Below, piece by piece: positions 26,146 to 34,064 of a DNA stretch of 64,000 bases (within the stretch, counting starts at the first letter, position 1; each line of letters begins with the position of its first letter). The DNA lies in the NCBI RefSeq assembly GCF_000250655.1, contig NC_016935.1, positions 8,459,501 to 8,523,500 on the forward strand. Reading direction: 5' to 3'. Below the pieces are notes generated by a model that saw nothing but the letters and a program-made list of their open reading frames with translations, did no database searches and was not told the origin of the DNA. The DNA comes from Paenibacillus mucilaginosus 3016. Its GTDB lineage: Bacteria; Bacillota; Bacilli; Paenibacillales; NBRC-103111. The position numbers and the translations under genes were made by a program.

Positions 26146-26586
26146 CTACTTCGTCAGGTTCTGCAGTGCGGTGCGGAACACCCGGTCCACAGCGGACAGC
26201 TCCTCCTCGGTCACCCCTTCAAACAGCCTTGCGCCAAACGTTCGCTTGAGCTCCCGGATCGCCGCCGTCGTCCGCAGTCCTTCCCCGGTCAGCTGCAGCG
26301 ACACCACCCGGCGGTCTCCCGCCTGCCGTGCGCGCTCGATCAGGCCCTTTTCCACCAGCTTGTCGCACATGAAAGTGGCCGCGCCCGAGGTGACACCGAG
26401 GAACTCCGTGAGGGCCGACATGCTCAGCGGCCCGCGGTCTTCCATATGAAGCAGCAGATTGGCCTGAGGGCGGGTGAGCATCATCGGGCTCTCCGCATTC
26501 CATCTTGCGATAAGCCTCCGCTGAAGCTGCCGGTGTACCTCTTCCAGCCGCTGCAGGAGGGCATCCTGCGTTTGTGATTCCGTCAA
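26146..26586 (-). CDS. MarR-family regulator (second, first gene of the operon)
   Basis: 146 residues, start at TTG 26586 close behind GGAGGGGGAG. Winged helix with MLTRPQANLLLHMEDRGPLSMSALTEFLGVTSGAATFMCDKLVEKGLIER and the wing AGDRRVVSL. Only weakly similar to the neighbouring MarR gene (25655..26095), so it is not a recent duplicate. First gene of the efflux operon, 50 bases ahead of the second regulator. Confidence 0.9.
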   Translation of the reverse strand: MTESQTQDALLQRLEEVHRQLQRRLIARWNAESPMMLTRPQANLLLHMEDRGPLSMSALTEFLGVTSGAATFMCDKLVEKGLIERARQAGDRRVVSLQLTGEGLRTTAAIRELKRTFGARLFEGVTEEELSAVDRVFRTALQNLTK

Positions 26587-26654
26587 AAACTCCCCCTCCT
26601 CCGCCCAAGGCGCAAGAACTCATGCTTTACCGATGATTAATTCATAATTAAATA

Positions 26655-26684
26655 TTTTGTACTTCGAAATAAATAGTACTAAAA
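26655..26684 (-). promoter_or_regulatory. AT-rich operator dyad upstream of the efflux operon
   Basis: TTTTGTACT and AGTACTAAAA form an inverted repeat around TCGAAATAAAT, in the AT-rich segment 26620-26720 where the operon's promoter must lie; TATATT is seen just upstream on the minus strand. This is the expected place for a MarR dimer. Apart from this segment and a terminator near 27030, the 534-base gap holds no gene that I can support. Confidence 0.5.
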
Positions 26685-27012
26685 GAATATAACAGATGCA
26701 GTGCTTCCATGGGAACTTGAAAAAAAGACGATATTCTTTTAAAAACAGGGGTTTGTGCCCGATAAAGCGGTAAAAAGCCCTGCATGCTCAGGCACACGGG
26801 GCATTCATCGCTAAGACTGGGGAGCATCGGGAAATTGCACGCCGGTTCGTGGCTGGGGTTAATGTGGGGGTGCTGGAAAAGGGAGTTGAGGGGTTGCAAA
26901 GGGAGAAGAGGGTTCAGTCATGGCCATCTGTTCTAACGGTTATGTCAAGAAAACGCACCTTCTATGGTCATAATCGGTTGGAGGGGGAGGCCGGAGCAGC
27001 CTGTCTAATGAT

Positions 27013-27049
27013 AAAAAAGCCGCTTGGACGAAAGGCCCAAACGACTTTT
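27013..27049 (-). terminator. Terminator of the methyltransferase gene
   Basis: AAGCCGCTTGG pairs with CCCAAACGACTT through G.T pairs; on the minus strand it ends in six T. Confidence 0.75.
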
Positions 27050-27120
27050 GTTGTTATCCGTATCATAGGCCGGCGGGCGGCCCGGGGAGACCGCTGAAGC
27101 TCTGCGGCTCTGTGCGGCAG

Positions 27121-28332
27121 CTACCCCTGCTGTCCCAGCAGCGGGGCCAGCTCCTCCCGCATCGCGCGCTCCAGGTACGGGTCCGCGTGCAGGAAGCTCC
27201 GGAACGCCGTATACTCAGCGGCGAGCTTGCCGGTCTCGGCCTGCGTCAAAGGCTTGGCCGACCGCACCGCGCGGATGAGCAGGTTCTTCGGCGTATGCTC
27301 GAGATCGATGAACTCGAGCATCTGCGTCTTGTAGCCGAGCAGCTCGAGAAGCTTGGCACGGATTGCATCGGTCGCCAGAGCGGAGAAGCGCTCCTTGAGG
27401 ATGCCGTGCTGCAGCAGCGGGGAGAGCACATCGCTCTGCACCTGCCGGAACAGCTCGTGCTGGCAGCACGGAACCGAGAGGATGACGGAGGCGCCCCAGC
27501 GCACGGCCTTCTCGAGCGCCGCGTCGGTCGCAGTATCACAGGCGTGCAGCGTCACGACCATGTCGACCTGGCGCAGCTCATCATACTTGGCGATGTCGCC
27601 GACCAGGAAGCGCAGCTCTTCATAGCCCAGCTTCTGCGCGAGGAGCGAGCAGTCGCGGATCACGTCTTCCTTGAGGTCGAGCCCGATGATCCGCAGATCG
27701 AAGCCGTGCATGACCTTCAGGAAGTAATACATCGCGAAGGTCAGGTACGATTTGCCGCAGCCGAAGTCGATGATGTTCAGCGTCCGGCCCTTCGGCAGAT
27801 GAGGCAGCACGTCGGCGATCATCTCGACGAAGCGGTTGATCTGGCGGAACTTGTCGTACTTCTTCGCGAGCACCTTGCCCTCGGCGTTCATGATGCCAAG
27901 CTCGACGAGGAACGGCACCGGCACGCCCTCTTCGAGCGTGTAGTTCTTTCGCCGGTCATGTGTCAGCTGCACGGAGGCCGCCTGCTTCGTCGGCGGCTTG
28001 CGCAGAATGCCCAGCTTGCCCTTCTTGCTGACGAGCACCTGGTAGTCGGCCTCGCCCGTCTGCAGCAGCCCTTGGCGGAACTGCTCGGCCAGCATGACGC
28101 CAAGCTTCTCCTCGGCTTCCGCCGGCTCTGCGTTCTCGTGGAGTACCTTCGGGCCGCAAAAGGAGCTGAACTGGTAGTGCAGCGCGCCCTTCAGCTCCAC
28201 TGGTTTGACCGTAACTTTGGTGCAGCCGCGCCCGGTGGGATCCGTGCTCCTCACCTGGCTGAGCGTGGCCTGGATGAGGGTACGCTCGCCGAAGATCCGG
28301 CTGAGCAGCTGCGGTAATTGGATGTCCTGCAT
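27121..28332 (-). CDS. SAM-dependent methyltransferase (Methyltransf_32-like)
   Basis: 403 residues; ATG at 28332 with GAGGAA upstream; the longer frame is not protein-like. The first 170 residues form a separate domain (KVTVKPVELKGALHYQF, then KKGKLGILRKPP). The second half is a class I methyltransferase: motif I LNIIDFGCGKSYLTFAMYYFL (glycine loop), acidic end of strand 2 in IIGLDLK, then VVTLHACDTATDAAL and SVPCCQHEL. The CD..PCC pattern is known from the GSTCD/THUMP-like group acting on RNA. Substrate not known. Confidence 0.82.
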   Translation of the reverse strand: MQDIQLPQLLSRIFGERTLIQATLSQVRSTDPTGRGCTKVTVKPVELKGALHYQFSSFCGPKVLHENAEPAEAEEKLGVMLAEQFRQGLLQTGEADYQVLVSKKGKLGILRKPPTKQAASVQLTHDRRKNYTLEEGVPVPFLVELGIMNAEGKVLAKKYDKFRQINRFVEMIADVLPHLPKGRTLNIIDFGCGKSYLTFAMYYFLKVMHGFDLRIIGLDLKEDVIRDCSLLAQKLGYEELRFLVGDIAKYDELRQVDMVVTLHACDTATDAALEKAVRWGASVILSVPCCQHELFRQVQSDVLSPLLQHGILKERFSALATDAIRAKLLELLGYKTQMLEFIDLEHTPKNLLIRAVRSAKPLTQAETGKLAAEYTAFRSFLHADPYLERAMREELAPLLGQQG

Positions 28333-28401
28333 GGATGTCTGTTCCTCTTTTCGTTGGCATGCTGCGGGCATGCGGTAGTTAGGTGGAAACGGCCGGGGAT
28401 G

Positions 28402-28590
28402 CGGCGGATGCCAGATTGCACGGCGGTCCGGCACTCTCGGCGGATGCCGTCCGTGCGGTGGTTATCCGCCACTCTCGGCGGATGCCGGTCCGCTCGGCGG
28501 TCATCCACCACACTCAGCAGCCGATCCGTGCGGCGGATAACCGCCACTCTCGGCAAACGCCGACCACACGGCGGTTATCCTCCTCCACGC
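28402..28590. repeat. Tandem repeat, five units of 36-39 bp
   Basis: Units begin at about 28402, 28438, 28476, 28515 and 28551. Consensus is CGGCGGATGCCGTCCGTGCG, then GCGGTTATCCGCCACTCT. Each unit carries a small palindrome of the GGCGG-TTATCC-GCC type. No coding frame makes sense here. First of two repeat blocks in the 811-base gap 28333..29143. Confidence 0.75.
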
Positions 28591-28655
28591 GCAAGCCTGC
28601 TCGCAGCATTCGTTATCAGCCCTCCGCTTGCAGAGGTGCTGTTGTGCATTTTTTC

Positions 28656-28848
28656 GAAATAGAGGAACTGTGATGCGCTATTTGCCCATTTTCAGGGACC
28701 CTATAGGAAATAGAGGAACTGAGATGCCTTATTCGCTCCTTTTCCCCGATTTAGGGGAGATTTAGGGGGCGATAAGATACCTGAGTTCCGCTATTTGGCC
28801 ATGGGCCCTGTTTTGTGGGCGAATAAGGCACTACAGTTCCGTTATTTT
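28656..28848. repeat. Four-copy intergenic repeat, two direct and two inverted
   Basis: Copies of AAATAGMGGAACTGWGATGC plus CTTATTCGC at 28656-28685 and 28707-28737 on the plus strand, and inverted copies at 28769-28797 and 28818-28848. The direct pair can fold against the inverted pair into a long cruciform. AT-richer than the flanks. I believe similar short elements recur between Paenibacillus genes, but that is from memory. Confidence 0.7.
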
Positions 28849-29026
28849 GCAGCGGTGAGTCCGGCAGGGCGGGGCAGCCCAGGCAGATCAGCGGACTGGT
28901 GATACGCCGATCCCCCACTGGTTCAGCCTTCGTCGGCCCAAGACCGCGGCAGAGCGATAGTAAGTATACGGGCTCGGGACAGCCAGGTTGATGTGTGTCT
29001 GGATTCATCAACGAGGCCTGCAAGCC

Positions 29027-29124
29027 AGCCGTCCGGGCCTTCCACCACCGCGCGCAGCCGGCCGACCCTCGCCCTTCAGCAGCGGATTGATGCTGTGCGC
29101 GCTGCTACAGTCTTCGACCAGCGC
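29027..29124 (-). pseudogene. Fragment of a second sugar-dehydrogenase gene
   Basis: Roughly 97 bases match 29232..29328 of the neighbouring dehydrogenase gene at about 80-85% by eye, in the same orientation. Read on the minus strand it gives SSAHSINPLLKGEG against SSVHSIDTLLKGELG, then one extra base shifts the frame. It lies 20 bases past the stop of the intact gene. A relic of a tandem or paralogous copy. Confidence 0.65.
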
Positions 29125-29143
29125 CACCCGCTCCGCCAGCCGC

Positions 29144-30340
29144 CTACTTCACCCCGCCGGCCGGCTTCAGGTGGATGATCTTGTCGTCATCCTTCTGCGG
29201 ATTGCCGCGGCCGTCGCGGTTGTTGGTCAGCACGTACAGCGAGCCGTCCGGGCCTTCCCCTACCGCGCGCAGCCGGCCGAGCTCGCCCTTCAGCAGCGTG
29301 TCGATGCTATGCACGCTGCTGCCGTCTGCGGCCAGCGTGAAGCGCAGCACCTGCGTGCCGCGGAGGTTCGCGGCGAGGAGAGCGTTCGCCCACGGCCCCT
29401 TCGTGACGAAGGTGATGCCCGACGGCGCCCAGGTCTCCTCACCGCTGTGCGCAAGCGGCTTCTTCAGCGGGCCGGGGCCCAGCTTGCCCTCGTCGCCCGG
29501 CTTCACCGCCGTCTCGTCGCCTTGGAGAAGCGGCCAGCCGTAGTTGGCTCCGGGCTCGATCAGGTTCAGCTCGTCGTGCGCCGTCTGGCCGTGCTCCGTG
29601 CTGTACAGCCGGCCCGTCACCGGGTGCCACGCCAGCCCCTGCGGGTTGCGGTGCCCGAGGCTGTACACCGGAGAGCCCGGGAACGGGTTGTCCTTCGGAA
29701 TGCTGCCGTCCGGAGCTATCCGGAAGATTTTGCCCGCGAGCACCTGCAGATCCTGGGCATTCGACGGCGTGCCCGCGTCCCCGTTGGTGACGTAGAGCAT
29801 CCCGTCGGGGCCGAACTTGACCCGGCCGCCGTCATGCGTGCGCGCCGCAGGGAGTCCGTCCAGAATGACCTTGTCCATCCCGATCCGGCCCCCGCTCTCC
29901 TTGAGGCGGACCACCTGGTTGACCGGCTTACCGTCGCGCGTATACGTATGATACACATAGATATACCCATTAACCGCGAACCGGGGATCGAGCGTGAAGC
30001 CCAGCAGCCCGGCCTCCCCTTCTTTATACAGCGTCTTGTCAAAAGTGAACACAGGCTCCGCCGCCAGCTTGCCGTCCCGGATCACACGGAGCGAGCCGCC
30101 GCGCTCGGTGAAGAAGATCCGTCCGTCCGGAGCGAAGGCGATCTCCCAAGGCACATTCAGTCCCGTGGCGACAACCTCCTGCGTATAGGGAACAGCGGCA
30201 GCCGGTGCATCTGCGGCTCCGGATCCGGGTGCCGGTGCGGTGCCTGCCGCAGGGGCCGGCTTGGTTCCCGGCGCCTCACACCCGCCGAGCGCCAGCACGC
30301 CGGCCAGCAGGGCAGCCGTCCATCTCAAGGAAAGCATCAC
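29144..30340 (-). CDS. PQQ-dependent sugar dehydrogenase lipoprotein (sGDH/YliI-like)
   Basis: 398 residues. Lipobox LGGC with Cys21, an Ala/Pro linker, then the six-bladed propeller: LNVPWEIAFAPDGRIFFTERGG, GEAGLLGFTLDPRF, the catalytic RTHDGGRVKFGPDGMLYVTNGD, SLGHRNPQGLAWHP, DELNLIEPGANYGWP. In soluble glucose dehydrogenases the His of this RxHxGG region is the general base. It oxidises aldoses at C1 with PQQ as cofactor on the outside of the membrane; no PQQ synthesis genes are in view. GTG at 30340 or ATG at 30337. Confidence 0.88.
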   Translation of the reverse strand: MMLSLRWTAALLAGVLALGGCEAPGTKPAPAAGTAPAPGSGAADAPAAAVPYTQEVVATGLNVPWEIAFAPDGRIFFTERGGSLRVIRDGKLAAEPVFTFDKTLYKEGEAGLLGFTLDPRFAVNGYIYVYHTYTRDGKPVNQVVRLKESGGRIGMDKVILDGLPAARTHDGGRVKFGPDGMLYVTNGDAGTPSNAQDLQVLAGKIFRIAPDGSIPKDNPFPGSPVYSLGHRNPQGLAWHPVTGRLYSTEHGQTAHDELNLIEPGANYGWPLLQGDETAVKPGDEGKLGPGPLKKPLAHSGEETWAPSGITFVTKGPWANALLAANLRGTQVLRFTLAADGSSVHSIDTLLKGELGRLRAVGEGPDGSLYVLTNNRDGRGNPQKDDDKIIHLKPAGGVK

Positions 30341-30376
30341 GCGAAGATCCTCCTTGGCTTTTCTTTTTATTATACC

Positions 30377-30420
30377 AAAAAAACACAGCCGTCTCCCCTC
30401 CAGGGAAAACGACTGTGTTC
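30377..30420 (-). terminator. Terminator of the purine permease gene
   Basis: AACACAGTCGT pairs with ACGGCTGTGTT (G.T pair), with an inner TCCC/GGGA stem; the minus strand then runs into seven T. Confidence 0.85.
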
Positions 30421-30435
30421 ACGAGCGGCGGCCGG

Positions 30436-31758
30436 TTATCCTTCCACACGGGCCCGCAGAGGCAGCTCTTCGGGCGCCGCGGCCCGCTCTTCACCCACCC
30501 CGTTAAAAAACAGGTTAAGCACGATCGCCGCCAGGCTACCCGTGATAACCCCGTCGCTCACAATGATGCGCAGGGCGGGGGGCAGCTGCTCGAACAGGTT
30601 CGGCACCACGGTGACGCCCAAGCCGAGGGAGATCGAGCAGGCGATGACCAGCAGGTTGTTCTGCCGGCCGAAGTCGACTTCCCTCAGCATCTTGACGCCG
30701 GAGGAAATGACCATTCCAAACAGGACGACGGTCGCTCCGCCGAGCACCGGTGCAGGGATGATTGTCGCCAGGGCGGCAATCTTGGGAACGAGCCCGAGCA
30801 CGACGAGAATGAGGCCCGCCGCGACGACGACGCTGCGGGTTTTGACCTTCGACAGCTGGACGAGTCCCACGTTCTGGGCGAACGTATTGTACGGGAAGGC
30901 ATTGAACAGGCCGCCGAGCGCAATCGCCAGCCCCTCCGCCCGGTATCCCCGGGTGAGATCGCTCCGGTCCAGCGGCTGCTCGCAGATCCGGCTCAGCGCG
31001 AAGAACACGCCGGTCGACTCGATGATGATCACGATTCCGACGATGATCATCGTCAGAATCGGCGCAATCTCGAACGTGGGCGCCCCGTACACAAGCATCT
31101 GCGGAAGGTGGAACCACGAGGCCTCGGCCACGGGAGCGAGCGACACCTTGCCCATGAAGGCCGCAGCCACGGTTCCCGCCAGAATGCCGATCAGCACGGA
31201 CAGCGAACGGAGGAACCCGCGGGCATACCGCTGCAGGACCAGCACGAACGCCAGCACGCCGAAGGACAGCAGCAGATTGGCCAGGCTGCCGAAGTCGGCC
31301 GCTCCGCTCCCGCCGGCCATGTTGCGGATCCCGGTCGGCACAAGCGACAGGCCGATAATGGTGACGACCGAACCCGTGACCACCGGGGGAAACAGCTTCA
31401 CCAGCCGGCCGAACATCCCCGCGAACAGGACGATGAACAAGCCTGCGGCAATAATGGCCCCGTAGACGGCCGTAATGCCGTACTGCGTGCCAATGCCGAT
31501 CATCGGCGTTATCGCTACGAACGAGCTGCCGAGCACCACCGGAAGCCCGATGCCGAACACTTTATTTTTCCAAGCCTGCATCAGGGTTGCGATGCCGCAG
31601 GTCAGCAGATCGATGGCCACCAGATACGACAGCTGTTCCCCCGTCAGATGCAGGGCCCTCCCTACGATCAGCGGCACGAGAATGGCTCCCGCATACATCG
31701 CCAGCACATGCTGAAGCCCGAGCGACACAATCCTCATCTTCGATACGTCCGTTTCCAC
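30436..31758 (-). CDS. Xanthine/uracil-type permease (NCS2 family)
   Basis: 440 residues with about 14 segments; proton symporter for purines or uracil. Markers: LGLQHVLAMYAGAILVPLI in segment 1, the GIGLPVVLGSSFVAITPMI stretch, PVVTGSVVTIIGLSLVP, the catalytic-region ESTGVFFALS, and NTFAQNVGLVQLSKVKTR, the NCS2 signature. A GTG at 31758 lies seven bases after GGGGAGG; the ATG at 31764 is too close. A xanthine permease (PbuX-like) is likely. I looked for a purine riboswitch in the 380 bases upstream (31765-32144) and did not find one; that gap holds only the terminator at 32012-32046. Confidence 0.9.
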   Translation of the reverse strand: METDVSKMRIVSLGLQHVLAMYAGAILVPLIVGRALHLTGEQLSYLVAIDLLTCGIATLMQAWKNKVFGIGLPVVLGSSFVAITPMIGIGTQYGITAVYGAIIAAGLFIVLFAGMFGRLVKLFPPVVTGSVVTIIGLSLVPTGIRNMAGGSGAADFGSLANLLLSFGVLAFVLVLQRYARGFLRSLSVLIGILAGTVAAAFMGKVSLAPVAEASWFHLPQMLVYGAPTFEIAPILTMIIVGIVIIIESTGVFFALSRICEQPLDRSDLTRGYRAEGLAIALGGLFNAFPYNTFAQNVGLVQLSKVKTRSVVVAAGLILVVLGLVPKIAALATIIPAPVLGGATVVLFGMVISSGVKMLREVDFGRQNNLLVIACSISLGLGVTVVPNLFEQLPPALRIIVSDGVITGSLAAIVLNLFFNGVGEERAAAPEELPLRARVEG

Positions 31759-32011
31759 CAGCATTCCTCCCCATGAACTCGAAGGGCCGCCAACACGTGA
31801 GTCCGCTCAGGAACCGCCGACCCGACCCTCTGTTATCTCTCCCCCACTATACCGCCTGTGGCATATAAAATAACACGGATGAGCAGCGTTTTCGTCTGGG
31901 CATACAGATTCACGTACGTTGGTTGTGCAGGATGCCGAATATGTACGGGTTGTCCCTGATGGATATGACATGATGCGTTACTTTCCATCGTGCCGGCTCT
32001 ATCCAAATAAC

Positions 32012-32046
32012 AAAAAAGCATCCCATCCCATTCAGGGACAAGATGC
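32012..32046 (-). terminator. Terminator of the sugar ABC operon
   Basis: GCATC...GATGC outer stem with an inner TCCC/GGGA, followed on the minus strand by six T. About 100 bases after the last permease gene. Confidence 0.8.
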
Positions 32047-32144
32047 GATTAAAATAAGGGCAATGTGAGCCTCCGGCCCTTCCGGTTCAACCACAGCGGA
32101 CCAGCCCCGGCCGCCATGGTCGTCCGGCCCTCTCTCTTCCCGGC

Positions 32145-33029
32145 TCAGTCCTTCACCGAGCCCTGCATCAGCCCCGCGATGAACTGGCGGGAGAAGAGCG
32201 TGAAGACGACGATCAGCGGTACGGTGGCCATCAGGGTGGCCGCCATGACCATCGAATAGTCGGTGCTGTACACCCCGTTCATCGAAGCGATGAGCATCTG
32301 CAGCGTGAACTTCTCCTGCACGGAGATCACGACGAGCGGCCACAGGTAATCGTTCCACGAACCGAGGAACGTAATGATCCCGAGCGTGGCGAGCGCCGGC
32401 TTCAGGATCGGCAGCGCGACCAGCCAGTACAGGTCGAACGAACGGCAGCCGTCGATCCGCCCTGCGTTGATGAGCTCGTCGTGGATGACCGAATCCGTGT
32501 ACTGCCGCATCCAGAAGATGCCGAAGGCGCTGGCGGCGCCCGGAATGATCAGCGCCTTGAGCTCGTTGATCCACCCGAGCTTCTGCATGATGATGAACTG
32601 CGGGATCAGCCCGAGCTGCTGAGGCACCATCATCGTGAGGAGCAGGAAGAGGAACAGGGGCTTTTTGGCCGGAAAATCGAACTTCGCAAACGCAAACCCC
32701 GCCATCGAGCAGAAGAACAGCACCATGGCCGTATGCAGCACCGCCACAATCAGCGAGTTGCCGAAGGACTGGAAGAAGCCCACGCCGTCCAGGACCTTGT
32801 TAATGTTAACAAGCAGCTGGTCCCCCGGCAGCAGCCGGGGCGGGAAGCGGAACATATCCGCCGTCGTCGCCGTCGACATGACGAACAGCCAGTAGAACGG
32901 GAAGAGCGAGGCAAGCGCGCCAAGCCCCATGCCCGTATACACGAGCGCCGAACCGAGCCAGGCCGTACGTCGCGGGGACGCGGACTCCACACCGAGATTT
33001 CGTTTGACCTCCACCGTATTGGCCGCCAT
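32145..33029 (-). CDS. Sugar ABC transporter permease, MalG type
   Basis: 294 residues, six membrane segments. The EAA loop that docks the ATPase reads ELINAGRIDGCRSFDLYWLVALPILKPAL; the C-terminus (FSRQFIAGLMQGSVKD) is typical of CUT1 MalG proteins. Starts directly after the stop of the other permease gene. No ATPase gene is nearby; such systems share a common one (MsmX) in Bacillales, so this is expected. Confidence 0.92.
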   Translation of the reverse strand: MAANTVEVKRNLGVESASPRRTAWLGSALVYTGMGLGALASLFPFYWLFVMSTATTADMFRFPPRLLPGDQLLVNINKVLDGVGFFQSFGNSLIVAVLHTAMVLFFCSMAGFAFAKFDFPAKKPLFLFLLLTMMVPQQLGLIPQFIIMQKLGWINELKALIIPGAASAFGIFWMRQYTDSVIHDELINAGRIDGCRSFDLYWLVALPILKPALATLGIITFLGSWNDYLWPLVVISVQEKFTLQMLIASMNGVYSTDYSMVMAATLMATVPLIVVFTLFSRQFIAGLMQGSVKD

Positions 33030-33911
33030 CTACACCCGCTCCCCTCTCGACACGAATTTCCAGTTGATGAACGAGAAGGCCCCGATGAGGATGAACAGCA
33101 CCCAGGCGATGGCCGAGGCATACCCGAACATCTGGTTCACGAACGCCTGGTTATACAGGTAGAGCACCAGCGTCAGCCCGCCCTTGGTGGCGCCGCCCGA
33201 GTTGCCCGTCAGAATCATCGGCTCGGTGAACAGCTGCATGCCCCCGATCGTCGAGAGAATGACCGTGAAGAGAATGATCGGCTTCAGGAGGGGCAGTGTG
33301 ATCGAGAGGAACTGCTGCGTCTTGGACGCCCCGTCGATCGTCGCCGCTTCGTACAGGTCGTTCGGAATGCTCTGCAGGCCGGCCAGGTAGATGATCGCGT
33401 TATAACCGGTCCAGCGCCAGATGACCATGAGGGATATCGCCGCCTTGACCCACAGCGTGTCGTTGAGCCAGTCGATGCGGGGCAGCCCCGCTGCTCCGAG
33501 CAGCCCGTTGATCAGGCCGAACTCCGTGCCGAAGAACGAACCGAAGATGATGGCCACCGCCACGATCGAGGTGATGTTCGGCAGAAAATAAATCGCCCGG
33601 AAGCCGTCCTTGAACTTCAGGAACGCGGCGTTGAGCAGGAAGGCCACCACCAGGGCGGCGAACAGCTGCGGCACCGTCGACATGAACCAGATCGCGAACG
33701 TGTTGCCGACCGAGATCCAGAAGTCGGGATCGTCGGTAATCAGGTTCGTGAAGTTGCGCAGCCCTATGAATTTCATCTCGCCGAGCCCGTCCCATGCATG
33801 GAACGCAAGGTAAAGCGAGAAGAGAATCGGGAAGAGCCCGAACACCATGAACAGCAGGTAAAAAGGCGAAATCATCAGATACGGCGCCAAATACGGACGC
33901 AGGCTTTTCAT
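33030..33911 (-). CDS. Sugar ABC transporter permease, MalF type
   Basis: 293 residues, six segments; ATG at 33911 after AAAGGAG. EAA loop: SIPNDLYEAATIDGASKTQQFLSITLPLLKP. Ends with the FSFINWKFVSR-type tail. Second gene of the importer after the binding protein; the intergenic spacer from it is about 150 bases and GC-rich with stem-loops. Confidence 0.92.
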   Translation of the reverse strand: MKSLRPYLAPYLMISPFYLLFMVFGLFPILFSLYLAFHAWDGLGEMKFIGLRNFTNLITDDPDFWISVGNTFAIWFMSTVPQLFAALVVAFLLNAAFLKFKDGFRAIYFLPNITSIVAVAIIFGSFFGTEFGLINGLLGAAGLPRIDWLNDTLWVKAAISLMVIWRWTGYNAIIYLAGLQSIPNDLYEAATIDGASKTQQFLSITLPLLKPIILFTVILSTIGGMQLFTEPMILTGNSGGATKGGLTLVLYLYNQAFVNQMFGYASAIAWVLFILIGAFSFINWKFVSRGERV

Positions 33912-34044
33912 AACGCGATCACTCCTTTCCGGTGGCGGAAGGCCGGGAATCCAGGCGCGGGGGGGCCTCATGCAGCCGCACCTGCGCAGGAGGGCGGAAG
34001 ACGGCCTCCCCGGCCATCCCCGCATGCTCCGCTTTCCGGATCCC

Positions 34045-34064
34045 GGAAGGCCTCCCGGCCTTCC
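34045..34064 (-). other. Stem-loop after the binding-protein gene
   Basis: GGAAGGCC-TCCC-GGCCTTCC, directly after the stop codon and without a T-run. Such stems often protect the upstream mRNA so that the binding protein is made in excess over the permeases. Confidence 0.6.

Noticed and set aside
26648-26899. 83-codon minus-strand frame in the intergenic region
   Set aside because: No ribosome site, and it overlaps the promoter and operator of the efflux operon.
28402-28590. CRISPR array
   Set aside because: Whole 36-39 base units repeat; there are no unique spacers and no cas genes nearby.
28988-31465. An 825-codon plus-strand open frame
   Set aside because: Antisense to the sugar dehydrogenase and permease genes and crossing a terminator; no protein-like features.
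31765-32011. Purine riboswitch upstream of the permease
   Set aside because: I looked for the conserved junction pieces (GTTTCTACC, CCGTAAA) and did not find them.
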